Assembly (NCBI GenBank): GCA_029561345.1
Contig: JAKQJC010000001.1
Location: 124,001 to 188,000, forward strand
Origin: Chloroflexota bacterium
GTDB taxonomy: Bacteria > Chloroflexota > Anaerolineae > Anaerolineales > Anaerolineaceae
Direction of reading: 5' to 3'
DNA length: 64,000 nt
Made by a program: the position numbers and the translations under genes. Below the pieces are notes generated by a model, which saw only the letters and a program-made list of their open reading frames with translations, searched no databases and had not been told where the DNA came from. Shown here piece by piece: positions 1-8,447 of this stretch; position 1 is the first letter of the stretch; every line of letters starts with the position of its first letter.

Positions 1-1805
1 GCACATTGGACGGCGCAATCGGGGCGCGAACGGCCGTCAAGGCTCCACTGGTAATCCTGTTTAAGATAATTTTTGCTGACGCCGGTGTTAATATGATCCC
101 AGGGCAAAATTTCATCCAGTTCGCGCTGGCGGTGGCTGTAGAAGGCCGGGTCAATACCGGCTTCGGCATAGGCCTCCTGCCAGATCTCAAAGCGGAACTG
201 GTCGCGCCAGGCATCGAATTTGGCGCCTTTCTGCCAGGCGCGCAGGATGACTTCGCCGGTGCGGCGGTCGCCTCGGGTCAGCCAGGCTTCGAGCTGGGTG
301 CCGGGCGGCTCGTTCCAGGTGAGCCTGAGATTCTGGTGGCGCAAGCCCTGCTTGAGCAGGTTGAGCTTGGCGTTGATCTGGTCCACGCTGTCGCAGGAGA
401 CCCACTGGAAGGGGGTGTGGGGCTTGGGCACGAAGGTGCTGACGCCGGCATGAACTTTGACGCGCCCGCCGCGGATTTTTTGACCGATGCGCAGCACCTG
501 GTAACAGGTTTCGATGATTTCCTGCACATCTTCCAGGGTTTCGGAGGGATGGCCGATCATGAAGTAGAGCTTGAGGCTGGTCCAACCGTGTTCAAACACG
601 GTGCGGGCTGTATCCAGAAGCTGACCGGCAGGCAGGGGTTTGTTGATGATTTGGCGCATGCGTTCGGTGGCCGCTTCGGGAGCCAGGGTAAAGCCGCCGG
701 AAGCGCGGCAATCCTTGAGATTATCCATCAATTCTGCCGAGAAGGATTCGATGCGCAGGGATGGGAGTGAAATGGTGAGGTGGGCGCCGGCGAAGCGGCG
801 GTTGGCTTCTTCGGTGAGCTTGAGAATCTGCGTGTAGTCAGAAGAAGAAAGGGAAAGCAGGCCAATATCTTCGTAACCGGTGGCATGAACTGCCTCCTGC
901 ATGGCGTTCAAAATTTGTTCCACCGGACGCTCGCGCACCGGGCGGTTGACCATGCCGGCCTGGCAGAAACGGCAGCCGCGCGAACAGCCGCGCATGATTT
1001 CGATGGCGATGCGGTTATGCACCACTTCCACCGAAGGCACCAGAAAACGGGTGAGCGGCGGAGGCAATTGGGGCACAATGCGTTTGGTGATGGTTGAAGG
1101 GGCGGCAGGGTGGATGGGTTTGAAATCTGCCACCCGGCCGTCGGGATGGTAGGATACCTGGTAAAAAGACGGCACATAAACGCCTTCAATGTGAGCCAGG
1201 GCGGCCAGCAGGTCGGCCCGGCTGCCCGCGGATGTCTTCCAGGCCTGCCAGGCGTCAACAATTTCGAGAATCACCCCTTCTCCCTCGCCGATGACAAAAG
1301 CGTCGATGAAGGCCGACATGGGCTCGGGGTTATACGCAGCGTGACCGCCAGCAATCACCAGGGGATGGGTTTCGTTGCGCTCGGCGCTGCGCAGGGGCAG
1401 GCCGGCCAGGTCCAGGATATTGAGGGTGTTGGTGTAGATGGTTTCGTAGGGCAGGGTGATGCCGATGATATCAAAACTGGCGAGCGGATGCTTGCTTTCA
1501 AGCGAGAAAAGGGGAATGCCATCGCGGCGCAGGATGGTCTCCAGGTCCAGCCAGGGGGCATAGGCGCGTTCAGCGGCCACGTCAGGTCGCCGGTTAAGGA
1601 TATCATAGAGAATAGCCAGGCCGAGGTTGGCGAGGCCGATATCATAGATATCGGGAAAGACCAGGGCCACATGGGCAGAAACGCTGTCCCAGGGCTTGAG
1701 CACCCGGTTCAGTTCACCCCCGGCGTAACGGCCGGGTTTATCAACGGTGGGCAAAATCCGTTCGAGGCGGGCTTCAATTTCAGATGCGGTTAAGGGCAAG
1801 GGCAT
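1..1805 (-). CDS. B12-binding/radical SAM protein (TIGR03960-like), 3' end cut by window edge
   Basis: The minus-strand frame is open from ATG at 1805 to the window edge, giving at least 601 residues. The central part holds a radical SAM CxxxCxxC cluster (residues MRGCSRGCRFCQAG, encoded near 970-1000), which binds a 4Fe-4S cluster and cleaves SAM. The N-terminal part resembles the cobalamin-binding-like domain of this family (VALVFPDIYDIGLANLG, then a GGH segment). The last visible residues show the Cys-rich start of the usual C-terminal part. The family is often fused to or next to a DUF2344 protein and is suspected of acting in tRNA or ribosome modification, but its substrate is not established. 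The gene starts 2 bases after the SDR stop codon, so it is probably in the same operon. Family assignment is firm, function unknown. Confidence 0.85.
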   Translation of the reverse strand, partial: MPLPLTASEIEARLERILPTVDKPGRYAGGELNRVLKPWDSVSAHVALVFPDIYDIGLANLGLAILYDILNRRPDVAAERAYAPWLDLETILRRDGIPLFSLESKHPLASFDIIGITLPYETIYTNTLNILDLAGLPLRSAERNETHPLVIAGGHAAYNPEPMSAFIDAFVIGEGEGVILEIVDAWQAWKTSAGSRADLLAALAHIEGVYVPSFYQVSYHPDGRVADFKPIHPAAPSTITKRIVPQLPPPLTRFLVPSVEVVHNRIAIEIMRGCSRGCRFCQAGMVNRPVRERPVEQILNAMQEAVHATGYEDIGLLSLSSSDYTQILKLTEEANRRFAGAHLTISLPSLRIESFSAELMDNLKDCRASGGFTLAPEAATERMRQIINKPLPAGQLLDTARTVFEHGWTSLKLYFMIGHPSETLEDVQEIIETCYQVLRIGQKIRGGRVKVHAGVSTFVPKPHTPFQWVSCDSVDQINAKLNLLKQGLRHQNLRLTWNEPPGTQLEAWLTRGDRRTGEVILRAWQKGAKFDAWRDQFRFEIWQEAYAEAGIDPAFYSHRQRELDEILPWDHINTGVSKNYLKQDYQWSLDGRSRPDCAVQC

Positions 1806-1807
1806 GC

Positions 1808-2596
1808 TTAAAGGGTTCCTTTGTACATGCCGCCGTCCACTGTCAGCATCACGCCGGTAATATAAGATGCAGCAGGTGAGACAAGGAAGATGGCGGCATT
1901 GGCGAATTCTTCGGGTGTTGCCATGCGGCCAAAGGGGCTTTCCTGAGCCTGGCGGGCAACTTCCTGCTCCACCGTGCTGCCGTTCCTCTGGGCGCGGGCC
2001 GTCATCAATTCTACCACCCGTTCTGTTTCTGTCCAGCCAGGAAGGATGGAATTAAAGCGAATTCCCTGGCTGCCCACCTCTAGGGCCAGGGTTTTGGTAA
2101 GGCCGACGGTGGCGGCGCGGATGCTGTTGGACAGCACCAGGTTAGGGATGGGCTGCTTGATAGAATAGGAAGTGATGGTGAGCACAGAGGCGGCGGGCGA
2201 CTGGCGCAAATGGGGCAGGGCGGCGCGAATGAGGCGCACATGGCTCATCAGGCACAGGTTGACGGCTTTCATCCAGGCGGCGTCGTCAAATGATTCAAAA
2301 GGGCCGGGGGTGGGGCCGCCGGTGTTGGTGATGAGAATATCAATGCCGCCCCATTTGACCGTCATCTGTTCAATCAACTGCAGCGGCACCACCGGATCGG
2401 CTGCATCGCCAGGCAGGCAAAGGATTTCGCCATCTGCCGCGGTTAATTTCTGGCGCGCGGCTTCGAGGTTTTCAGAGCTGCGGCTGTTGATGGCCACCCT
2501 GGCGCCTTCGGCCAGCAGGCCGGCAGCGATGGCAAATCCCAGCCCGCGGCTGGAGCCGGTGACAAGGGCGCGTTTACCTTTCAATTTCAGATCCAT
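1808..2596 (-). CDS. SDR-family oxidoreductase with substituted catalytic Tyr/Lys
   Basis: 262 residues, a normal length for a short-chain dehydrogenase/reductase. The N-terminal Rossmann glycine motif is TGSSRGLG and the NxGG-type motif is NTGGP. The C-terminal part ends in the typical GxxLTVDGG. Where classical members have YxxxK, this protein reads SNSIR (LSNSIRAATVGLTK lines up with YAASKAGVIGLTK), so Tyr is replaced by Ser and Lys by Arg. A Ser precedes it in the expected place (TSYS). I think this variant occurs as its own SDR subgroup, so it need not be a dead enzyme, but the reaction cannot be named. The start is set by an AAGGAGG site 5 bases upstream. DUF503 lies upstream and the radical SAM gene downstream, both on the same strand. 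Confidence 0.85.
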   Translation of the reverse strand: MDLKLKGKRALVTGSSRGLGFAIAAGLLAEGARVAINSRSSENLEAARQKLTAADGEILCLPGDAADPVVPLQLIEQMTVKWGGIDILITNTGGPTPGPFESFDDAAWMKAVNLCLMSHVRLIRAALPHLRQSPAASVLTITSYSIKQPIPNLVLSNSIRAATVGLTKTLALEVGSQGIRFNSILPGWTETERVVELMTARAQRNGSTVEQEVARQAQESPFGRMATPEEFANAAIFLVSPAASYITGVMLTVDGGMYKGTL

Positions 2597-2611
2597 GCCA
2601 ACCTCCTTTTT

Positions 2612-2899
2612 TTATGAGACGATTTCCAATTGTTCAGAAAAAACCGGCTCTTCAGGCCAGTTGAGGGCCAATTCATTTTTAACCTGCTGGTAGACCCGTT
2701 CAATCACCCGGGCATCGCTGCAGGCCAGGGCGCAGGTGATTTCGCTTTGCTGCCAGGCATCCTGATGCCCGGTTTCGGCCGTTGAAAGGTTGTAATGCCG
2801 CTGCAGGCTGTGAAGAATTGGTTTCAACCGGCCGCGCTTCTCCTTGAGTGAAGAACAGCCAATCAGGCGCAGGGTGAAAGTGAAAATGCCAACAGGCAT
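2612..2899 (-). CDS. DUF503 domain protein
   Basis: About 95 residues starting at MPVGIFTFTL, with the family's central SLKEKR segment (commonly SLKxKR). DUF503 proteins are small single-domain proteins of unknown role, often near translation genes such as rbfA. The ATG at 2899 is preferred because it gives the normal family N-terminus; an in-frame TTG at 2911 would overlap the upstream transporter. The gene starts 1 base after the permease stop and ends 15 bases before the SDR start, so the three appear co-transcribed. Confidence 0.8.
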   Translation of the reverse strand: MPVGIFTFTLRLIGCSSLKEKRGRLKPILHSLQRHYNLSTAETGHQDAWQQSEITCALACSDARVIERVYQQVKNELALNWPEEPVFSEQLEIVS

Positions 2900-2900
2900 A

Positions 2901-4451
2901 TCAGAAAGCAAAAATCAGGGTCATCAGGGCGCAGACGGTGGTGATGACCAGCGAGATGACGAAGGTGGTGCGCAAGACATGCGCTTCTTCGCCAATGCGG
3001 TCAATGGATGCGGCGGCATTCTGCAGCTTGGCAGGAGAAATCACGCTGGCGAGGCCGCCGCCGATGCCGGAGGCTGCCGCCACCACAAGGCCGATGGCGC
3101 CGATCTTTTCAGCGGTGGAGAGATGCAGGCGGGTGAGCATGGCGATGGCTGAAGCTTCAGAGCCGCTGACAAAGCCGCCCAGCAGGCCAAGGAAGGGGGA
3201 GACCAGCGGGTAGAGGCTGCCAAAAGCGGCCGCGGAAGCGTTGGCGATGACATAGACCATGTTGTGGCTGGGGTCAGCCAGCGACCAATCGAGGGACTTG
3301 CCGGAATGATTGATGGTATAGGCAATGGCAAAGAAGACGGCCGCAGCCAGGAAAGGGCGCGGGGCGCGTTTGGACCATTTTTTCAGTGAAGTCACGAGCT
3401 GGGCTTTGGATGGTTTGAGGAATGGCAGCGCCAAAAGGGTGCTGATGAACACCCAGGTATAAGCCTGCCACAGCAGGCGCACTTTTTCAGGTTCTTTGGG
3501 GATGATTTCAAGCGGCATGGCCCACTGCTTGAAGGTAAGGTCGAGAAAAGGCAGGAAGGGGGCATTGAGCAGAACAGCCGAGATGGTCAGGATGATCCAC
3601 GGTGAAATGGCCTTCCACAGCGGCATGCGTTTCTCGGTTTCCAAATCTGCCGGGGTGAGGATGGAACGGTCCATGATGGGTTTGCCAGTAAGCTTGAGGT
3701 AGAACAGCATCACCAGAACCACACCCAGGCCGGCAGCCACGCCGGTGAGGGTGACCATGCCGACCGCATTCATGCCGATGGCGATGAAGCCGGCGGTGAG
3801 GCCGGCCAAAAGGGTGGGAAGCAGGCCTTTGCGCAGCATTTTCACACCGCCAACAATCCAGAGCATGCCCAGGGCAATGCAGGTGCTGATGACGGGCATG
3901 AAGCGGGCAAAATAACCGCCCACCTGATCCACAGGCAGGCCGACGAAGTTGGAGAAAACCACCACCGGAATGCCCAATAGGGCATAGGTGCAGAGGGCGT
4001 CATAGCCGAGGGCAGGCAGGGCAATGGCCACAAAGGAAGAATAACCCAGCGCCAGCATGATGGGCGGCAGGATGGACACCGGGGTGGCGCCCAGGGCGGC
4101 CAGCAGGGTGCCGAAGCCGACGTTAATGATCATGATCTGTACCACCTGGTCTTTGGGGGCAATGGTTTTGATCAGCACCACCACCCGCTGGATGGCGCCG
4201 GTTTCAACCATCAATGAAATTTGCAGGATGGAGGTGACCACCATGATGGCAATGGGAAAGGACGCCACCACGCCCGCCAGGCTGGTTTGCAGGATGATGA
4301 TGGGGGGTGTCTGGAAATAGAGCCAGGCCACCAGGGCGGTAGCGATCCAGCCGATGCCGCCGGCCACATCGGCTGGCGAGCGGCGGATGAGGAGGAGGGC
4401 AAAAATGACCAGAATGGGGAGCAGGGCCAGGAGAACAGAAAGCAAATTCAT
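2901..4451 (-). CDS. L-lactate permease family transporter
   Basis: 516 residues, almost entirely hydrophobic, with about 13 predicted membrane segments. The segments FGTLLAALGATPVSILPPIM and GGFVSGSEASAIAMLTRLHL are characteristic of the LctP/LldP family (PF02652), which imports lactate or glycolate with protons. Length agrees with the family (about 500-560). It is the first gene of a minus-strand operon with DUF503, SDR and radical SAM genes, none of which points clearly to lactate use, so the substrate should be taken as a 2-hydroxy-monocarboxylate at most. Confidence 0.85.
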   Translation of the reverse strand: MNLLSVLLALLPILVIFALLLIRRSPADVAGGIGWIATALVAWLYFQTPPIIILQTSLAGVVASFPIAIMVVTSILQISLMVETGAIQRVVVLIKTIAPKDQVVQIMIINVGFGTLLAALGATPVSILPPIMLALGYSSFVAIALPALGYDALCTYALLGIPVVVFSNFVGLPVDQVGGYFARFMPVISTCIALGMLWIVGGVKMLRKGLLPTLLAGLTAGFIAIGMNAVGMVTLTGVAAGLGVVLVMLFYLKLTGKPIMDRSILTPADLETEKRMPLWKAISPWIILTISAVLLNAPFLPFLDLTFKQWAMPLEIIPKEPEKVRLLWQAYTWVFISTLLALPFLKPSKAQLVTSLKKWSKRAPRPFLAAAVFFAIAYTINHSGKSLDWSLADPSHNMVYVIANASAAAFGSLYPLVSPFLGLLGGFVSGSEASAIAMLTRLHLSTAEKIGAIGLVVAAASGIGGGLASVISPAKLQNAAASIDRIGEEAHVLRTTFVISLVITTVCALMTLIFAF

Positions 4452-4583
4452 TTATATGACTCCAGATGAAAAAGAGGGGCACGATATTAAGATTATATCA
4501 GAGATCAAAACGGGAAGCGCCGGGCGGAAGGGTGCCCTTTGGCCTGTTTTAAACAGGATAAATGAGCCTGCGGGAAAAATCGC

Positions 4584-4612
4584 TTGACACAATATGACGC
4601 CTGAGCTAAACT
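4584..4612 (+). promoter_or_regulatory. Sigma70-type promoter of the roadblock operon
   Basis: TTGACA (4584-4589), a 17-bp spacer, then TAAACT (4607-4612). It lies about 70 bp upstream of the TTG start of the roadblock gene. It fits the housekeeping consensus closely (6/6 and 4/6). Confidence 0.65.
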
Positions 4613-4678
4613 TATGATGATATCATTGTACCGCCTGTTATTTCCAGGTGGAAGAACCATTTCAGAAGGAGTGCAACC

Positions 4679-5050
4679 TTGACGAAATCACGCACCCAAC
4701 TACTCGTTGATCGCCTGAGGGAGCTTCAAGCTTCATCTCCTGACATTGAGGCCTCAGCCATTGTCAGTGTGGATGGCTTAACCATCGCTTCAGCTCTGCC
4801 GCAGGGCGTTGAAGAAGACCGCGTATCAGCCATGTCAGCTGCCATGCTATCATTGGGTGAACGAATTGCCAATGAATTAGGCCGTGGTTCCCTCCAGCAG
4901 GTTTATATCAAAGGCGAAAAAGGCTATGTGGTTTTGATGGCTGTTGGTGAAGAAGCCGTGCTGACTGCGCTGGCTCGCGAACAGGCAAAACTTGGCCTGA
5001 TTTTGTTGGAGATGCGGCGTGCTGCGACCGATCTCGAAAAACTGATTTAG
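4679..5050 (+). CDS. Roadblock/LC7 domain protein (MglB-like)
   Basis: 123 residues forming a single roadblock/LC7 domain, with the typical segments SAIVSVDGLTIASALP, MSAAMLSLGERIANELGRG and a YVVLMAVGEEAVLTALA strand region. Proteins of this kind dimerise and often regulate small GTPases such as MglA; no GTPase gene is adjacent. The start is TTG, supported by AGAAGGAG 8 bases upstream. It is first in an operon with a V4R sensor (10-bp gap), a response regulator and a sugar transferase, so a signalling role is likely. Confidence 0.85.
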   Translation: MTKSRTQLLVDRLRELQASSPDIEASAIVSVDGLTIASALPQGVEEDRVSAMSAAMLSLGERIANELGRGSLQQVYIKGEKGYVVLMAVGEEAVLTALAREQAKLGLILLEMRRAATDLEKLI

Positions 5051-5060
5051 GAGGGATTTG

Positions 5061-5696
5061 ATGGAGCCCATTCCAAAAGCAGGTTTGTTTTATTCCAACA
5101 AGATGTCGCGCCTGACCATTCTGGCCCTGGAAAATGTGATGGGCAAGAATGGCGTGAATGCAATTTTGAACCTGGCCAATCTGAAACACCTGATTGACAA
5201 TTATCCGCCGGATAATCTGGGGCGGGAATTTGATTTTGCTGATTTTTCGTCATTGAACCAGGCGCTGGAAGAAATGTACGGCCCGCGCGGCGGGCGCGGC
5301 TTGGCGCTGCGCGCCGGACGGGCGGCTTTCAACGATGGCCTTCGTAATTTCGGCGCTCTGGCCGGCGTGGGCGATCTGGCTTTCCGCGTGCTGCCGCTGC
5401 CGACCAAGTTGAAAATTGGCCTGCCAGCCCTGGCGCGGATTTTCTCACAGACCTCAGACCAATACTCCACAGTTGAAGAGCGTGAACACGATTATGTGTA
5501 CACCATTCACAAATGCCCGGTGTGCTGGGGGCGGCATGGACTGGATAAACCGGTGTGCTATGTGGCCACGGGTGTGCTGCAGGAAAGCCTGAAATGGGTC
5601 TCCGGCGGGCATGAATTCCGCGTGGTTGAAGTGCATTGCATCGCCATGGGCGATAACGTGTGCGATTTTGTTGTGCCAAAGGATCCGATTTCCTGA
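5061..5696 (+). CDS. V4R (4-vinyl reductase-like) sensor protein
   Basis: 211 residues. The C-terminal half carries the V4R signature: a Cys-rich segment (CPVCWGRHGLDKPVC), then GVLQESLKWVSGG and a closing HCIAMGDNVCDFVV. V4R domains are related to heme-NO-binding domains and bind small hydrophobic ligands or, through the cysteines, metal. The N-terminal 100 residues are helical with no clear family. The ATG at 5061 has GAGGG upstream. The stop overlaps the next start (TGATG), which indicates coupling to the response regulator. I infer a ligand sensor feeding the downstream regulator. Confidence 0.8.
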   Translation: MEPIPKAGLFYSNKMSRLTILALENVMGKNGVNAILNLANLKHLIDNYPPDNLGREFDFADFSSLNQALEEMYGPRGGRGLALRAGRAAFNDGLRNFGALAGVGDLAFRVLPLPTKLKIGLPALARIFSQTSDQYSTVEEREHDYVYTIHKCPVCWGRHGLDKPVCYVATGVLQESLKWVSGGHEFRVVEVHCIAMGDNVCDFVVPKDPIS

Positions 5697-6553
5697 TGAG
5701 TGCCGAACGCCCCCGCCTTCTGGTCGTAGAGGACGATCTGGATATTGCCGAAATGCTCAACGCATATTTCAAAGTGCAGGGCTTTGAGGTGCAGGTGGCC
5801 AATTATGGCGAGGATGGGGTCAAGTATTGTTTTGAGCAGCATCCAGATCTGGTGATTCTGGATATCCGCCTGCCGGATATTGACGGCTTTGAAGTGGCAA
5901 AGCGCATCAAGGAAAACCGCCGCACCCAGAACATTCCCATCATTTTTCTGACTGATCGCCGTGAGCGCGAAGACCGCCTGCGCGGCCTGGCGCTCAACCC
6001 GCAGGATTATGTGACCAAACCCTTTGATGTGCAGGAATTGCGCCTGCGGGTGCGGAATGCCCTGCGCAGCAATTCTCAGGGACCCCTGACCAACCCGGTG
6101 ACCAACCTGCCCACCGGTGGGCTGGTGGATGAGCGGCTGATGGAATTGATGGGCCAGCGTTCATGGGCCATTCTGCTGGTGTCGATCAAGAACCTGGATT
6201 TCTTCCGCGAAGTGTATGGGTTTGTGGCCTCGGATGATTTGCTGCGGGCGGCGGCATTGATGCTGCATGATGCGATCAATGAGGTCGGTGCCCCTAACGA
6301 TTTCATCGGACATTTATCCCCCTCCGATTTTATTCTGGTGGTGGAGCCGGAATCGGTGACCGGGTTGAAAGACCGGATGCACAAACGGCTGGAAGTCTCC
6401 ATGTGTTATTTTTATAAGGAGCAGGACCGTCAGGCGGGCGTCTTTGATCAGCGCCCCCTGGGGGTGCATTTTGCCCAGCTGACCAGCGATCAAGTTCAAA
6501 TCAAAGACCTGGATTCGTTTAGGAACCAGTTAATCAACCTGACCAGAGGATAA
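5696..6553 (+). CDS. Response regulator: receiver domain plus degenerate GGDEF-like domain
   Basis: 285 residues from ATG 5696. The receiver domain covers residues 6-125: VVEDD acidic pair, phosphoacceptor Asp in LVILDIRLPDIDGFEV, Thr/Lys in FLTD and YVTKPFD. After a short linker the C-terminal domain has the layout of a diguanylate cyclase (NPVTNLPTGGLVDERL start, ending VHFAQL), but the catalytic GGDEF is replaced by SPSDF, so cyclic-di-GMP synthesis is unlikely. It may bind a nucleotide or act as a protein-protein output. No histidine kinase is nearby. Confidence 0.85.
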   Translation: MSAERPRLLVVEDDLDIAEMLNAYFKVQGFEVQVANYGEDGVKYCFEQHPDLVILDIRLPDIDGFEVAKRIKENRRTQNIPIIFLTDRREREDRLRGLALNPQDYVTKPFDVQELRLRVRNALRSNSQGPLTNPVTNLPTGGLVDERLMELMGQRSWAILLVSIKNLDFFREVYGFVASDDLLRAAALMLHDAINEVGAPNDFIGHLSPSDFILVVEPESVTGLKDRMHKRLEVSMCYFYKEQDRQAGVFDQRPLGVHFAQLTSDQVQIKDLDSFRNQLINLTRG

Positions 6554-6556
6554 GTT

Positions 6557-7279
6557 TTGCAAATAACCATTATACTTCCCACTTTCAACGAAGCGGAGAA
6601 CCTGCCCAAGCTGGTCTCCGCTTTATTCAGTCTGCCGGTTGCGGTCAATTTACTGGTGGTGGATGACAACAGCCCGGATGGAACTGGTGAGATTGCCGAG
6701 AAACTGGCCCGTGAACATCCCGGGCGGATCAAGGTGCTGCACCGGCCGGGCAAGCTGGGGCTGGGCACTGCATATATCATGGGCTTTAAACAGGCTCTGG
6801 CCGACGGAGCTGACGCCATCGGCCAGATGGATTCAGATTTTTCGCACCCGCCTGAAAAACTGGTGGAGATGGCGGCTGCGCTGGAGAGGGCAGATGTTGC
6901 CATTGGCAGCCGCTATGTGGCGGGGGGCAGCCTGGATAAGGATTGGCCGCTGTGGCGCAAGGGGCTTTCGGCCTGGGGCAATTTTTACGCGCGCACCATA
7001 TTAGGTCTTAAGCAGCGCGATGTGACCGGTGGTTTCCGCTTATGGTCGCGCAAGGCCATGGAAGGCCTGCCGCTGGAACGGATTCGCTCTAACGGCTATA
7101 TCTTTCAGGTGGAAATCAGCTATCTTTCAAAATTGTTGGGCTTCACCTTCAAGGAAGTGCCCATCTATTTTGCTGAGCGGCGGCTGGGAAAATCCAAGAT
7201 GTCCTTCCGCATTCAGCTGGAAGCCGCCGTCCGGGTTTGGCAACTGCGCGGCATGTACCGCGACCTGGAAAAGCATTAG
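6557..7279 (+). CDS. Polyprenol monophosphomannose synthase-like GT2 glycosyltransferase
   Basis: 240 residues, the length of soluble DPM1-type enzymes. The N-terminus IILPTFNEAENLPKLVSAL and DDNSPDGTGE, the DxD region QMDSDFSHPPEKL, then VTGGFRLWSRKA are diagnostic. The enzyme moves mannose (or another hexose) from a nucleotide sugar to polyprenyl phosphate at the membrane, supplying GT39-type transferases such as the one at 16671. The start is TTG with AGAGGA upstream, 3 bases after the response regulator stop. Its 3' end overlaps the convergent rsmI stop by 3-4 bases. Confidence 0.85.
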   Translation: MQITIILPTFNEAENLPKLVSALFSLPVAVNLLVVDDNSPDGTGEIAEKLAREHPGRIKVLHRPGKLGLGTAYIMGFKQALADGADAIGQMDSDFSHPPEKLVEMAAALERADVAIGSRYVAGGSLDKDWPLWRKGLSAWGNFYARTILGLKQRDVTGGFRLWSRKAMEGLPLERIRSNGYIFQVEISYLSKLLGFTFKEVPIYFAERRLGKSKMSFRIQLEAAVRVWQLRGMYRDLEKH

Positions 7280-7962
7280 CGGCTGCCTTCCTGGACGATC
7301 AAAATAAATTCACGCTTCTGGCCAGCCACCTGGCGTAAAACCTGTTCCACCGGGCCGCGGTAGATGTGTTCGGTTGGCAGGGTCAGGTCGCAGGCCAGAA
7401 GAATGCGCCTGCCGGGGCCAAAGGTTTTGGCCACATCCTGCAGCAGGGCGGTCATGCGGTAGGGGGTATCCATGAGCACCACAGCCTTGCCGGCGCTGCG
7501 CAGCGACATCAGCTCTTTGCGGCGGTGGTGGTCATCGCGGGGTAGAAAGCCGCCAAACACAAATTGTTTCAAGGGGAAATCGCAAACCGATAAGGCCGCC
7601 ATCAACGAGGAAGCGCCGGGAATGGGGGTGGTTTCGAGCCCTGATTCTTCGAGCAGGCTGATGAGGTGCTGGCCGGGGTCGGCAAAAACCGGGGTGCCGC
7701 AGTCGGATACCAACGCATAGGAATGGCCCAACAGCATTTCCTGAAGGATTTCAGTGGCGGCGGTGGCTTCGTTATGCTCATTGAGGCAAATCAGGCGGTT
7801 TTCAATGCCCAGTTTTTTCAGCAGGGTGCTGCCCTGGCGCTGCTCCTCGCAGATCACGGCATCCACTTCGCGCAGCACATCCAGAGCGCGCAGGGTGATA
7901 TCTTTGGGGTGGCCGATAGGGACGGCGACGATATAGAGTTTTCCGAGTTGGGGTAGAGTCAT
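7276..7962 (-). CDS. rsmI: 16S rRNA (cytidine(1402)-2'-O)-methyltransferase RsmI
   Basis: 228 residues from ATG 7962. The tetrapyrrole-methylase fold is shown by LYIVAVPIGHPKDITLRALDVL, SDCGTPVFADPG and IPGASSLMAALSVCDFPLKQFVFGGFLP, all RsmI signatures. RsmI methylates the ribose of C1402 in the decoding centre of the small subunit. The protein is shorter than E. coli RsmI (about 286) because it lacks most of the C-terminal extension. An in-frame GTG at 8016 is less likely. Downstream of the epimerase gene on the same strand, but unrelated in function. Confidence 0.85.
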   Translation of the reverse strand: MTLPQLGKLYIVAVPIGHPKDITLRALDVLREVDAVICEEQRQGSTLLKKLGIENRLICLNEHNEATAATEILQEMLLGHSYALVSDCGTPVFADPGQHLISLLEESGLETTPIPGASSLMAALSVCDFPLKQFVFGGFLPRDDHHRRKELMSLRSAGKAVVLMDTPYRMTALLQDVAKTFGPGRRILLACDLTLPTEHIYRGPVEQVLRQVAGQKREFILIVQEGSR

Positions 7963-8016
7963 GGGGTTATAAAGAGAGGGCGCGGCCAGCCCTGCCAGCC
8001 GCGCCCCGGTGAACAC

Positions 8017-8427
8017 TCAGTCTTTAATGAGCTGGTAGAGTTCCACCAGCACGCCGTTGGAGGCCTTGGGGTGAATGAAGGCCATTTTGCGGCCGGGCAG
8101 CACCTGAGGGGTCTCATTGATCAGGCGCACGCCTTTGGCCTTCAGGTCAGCCAGCATGCCTTCAAGGTCATCCACCTCAAAGCAAAGATGGTGCATACCA
8201 GGACCCTTATCGGCCAGGAACTTGGCCACGCCGGAATCATCGCTGGTGGGTTTAACAAGTTCAACTTCGCTTTCGCCGATAGGCAAGAAGGCTACGGCCG
8301 ATTTTTGCGAAGGCACGTCTTCGACGTGGTGCAGGTGCAGGCCGAGGGCCTCCTGCCAGAAGTTCAGGGCGCCTTCAATTTCAGGAACGACGATTGCGAC
8401 ATGGTTGATTTTGGTGATTTTAGCCAT
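8017..8427 (-). CDS. mce: Methylmalonyl-CoA epimerase
   Basis: 136 residues with two vicinal-oxygen-chelate repeats. Family features are INHVAIVVPEIEGALNFW at the N-terminus, PGMHHLCFEVDD in the middle, and HPKASNGVLVELYQ at the end, supplying the metal-binding His, His and Glu. It interconverts (R)- and (S)-methylmalonyl-CoA. It follows the mutase gene by about 20 bases, so both act in propionyl-CoA/succinyl-CoA conversion. AGAGG upstream of ATG 8427 supports the start. Confidence 0.92.
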   Translation of the reverse strand: MAKITKINHVAIVVPEIEGALNFWQEALGLHLHHVEDVPSQKSAVAFLPIGESEVELVKPTSDDSGVAKFLADKGPGMHHLCFEVDDLEGMLADLKAKGVRLINETPQVLPGRKMAFIHPKASNGVLVELYQLIKD

Positions 8428-8447
8428 CAATTACCTCTCAGATCAGA

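Noticed and set aside
6..1793. Several plus-strand frames (254, 105 and 227 codons) in the first 1.8 kb
   Set aside because: They lie opposite the radical SAM gene, whose minus frame has the family motifs and is open throughout.
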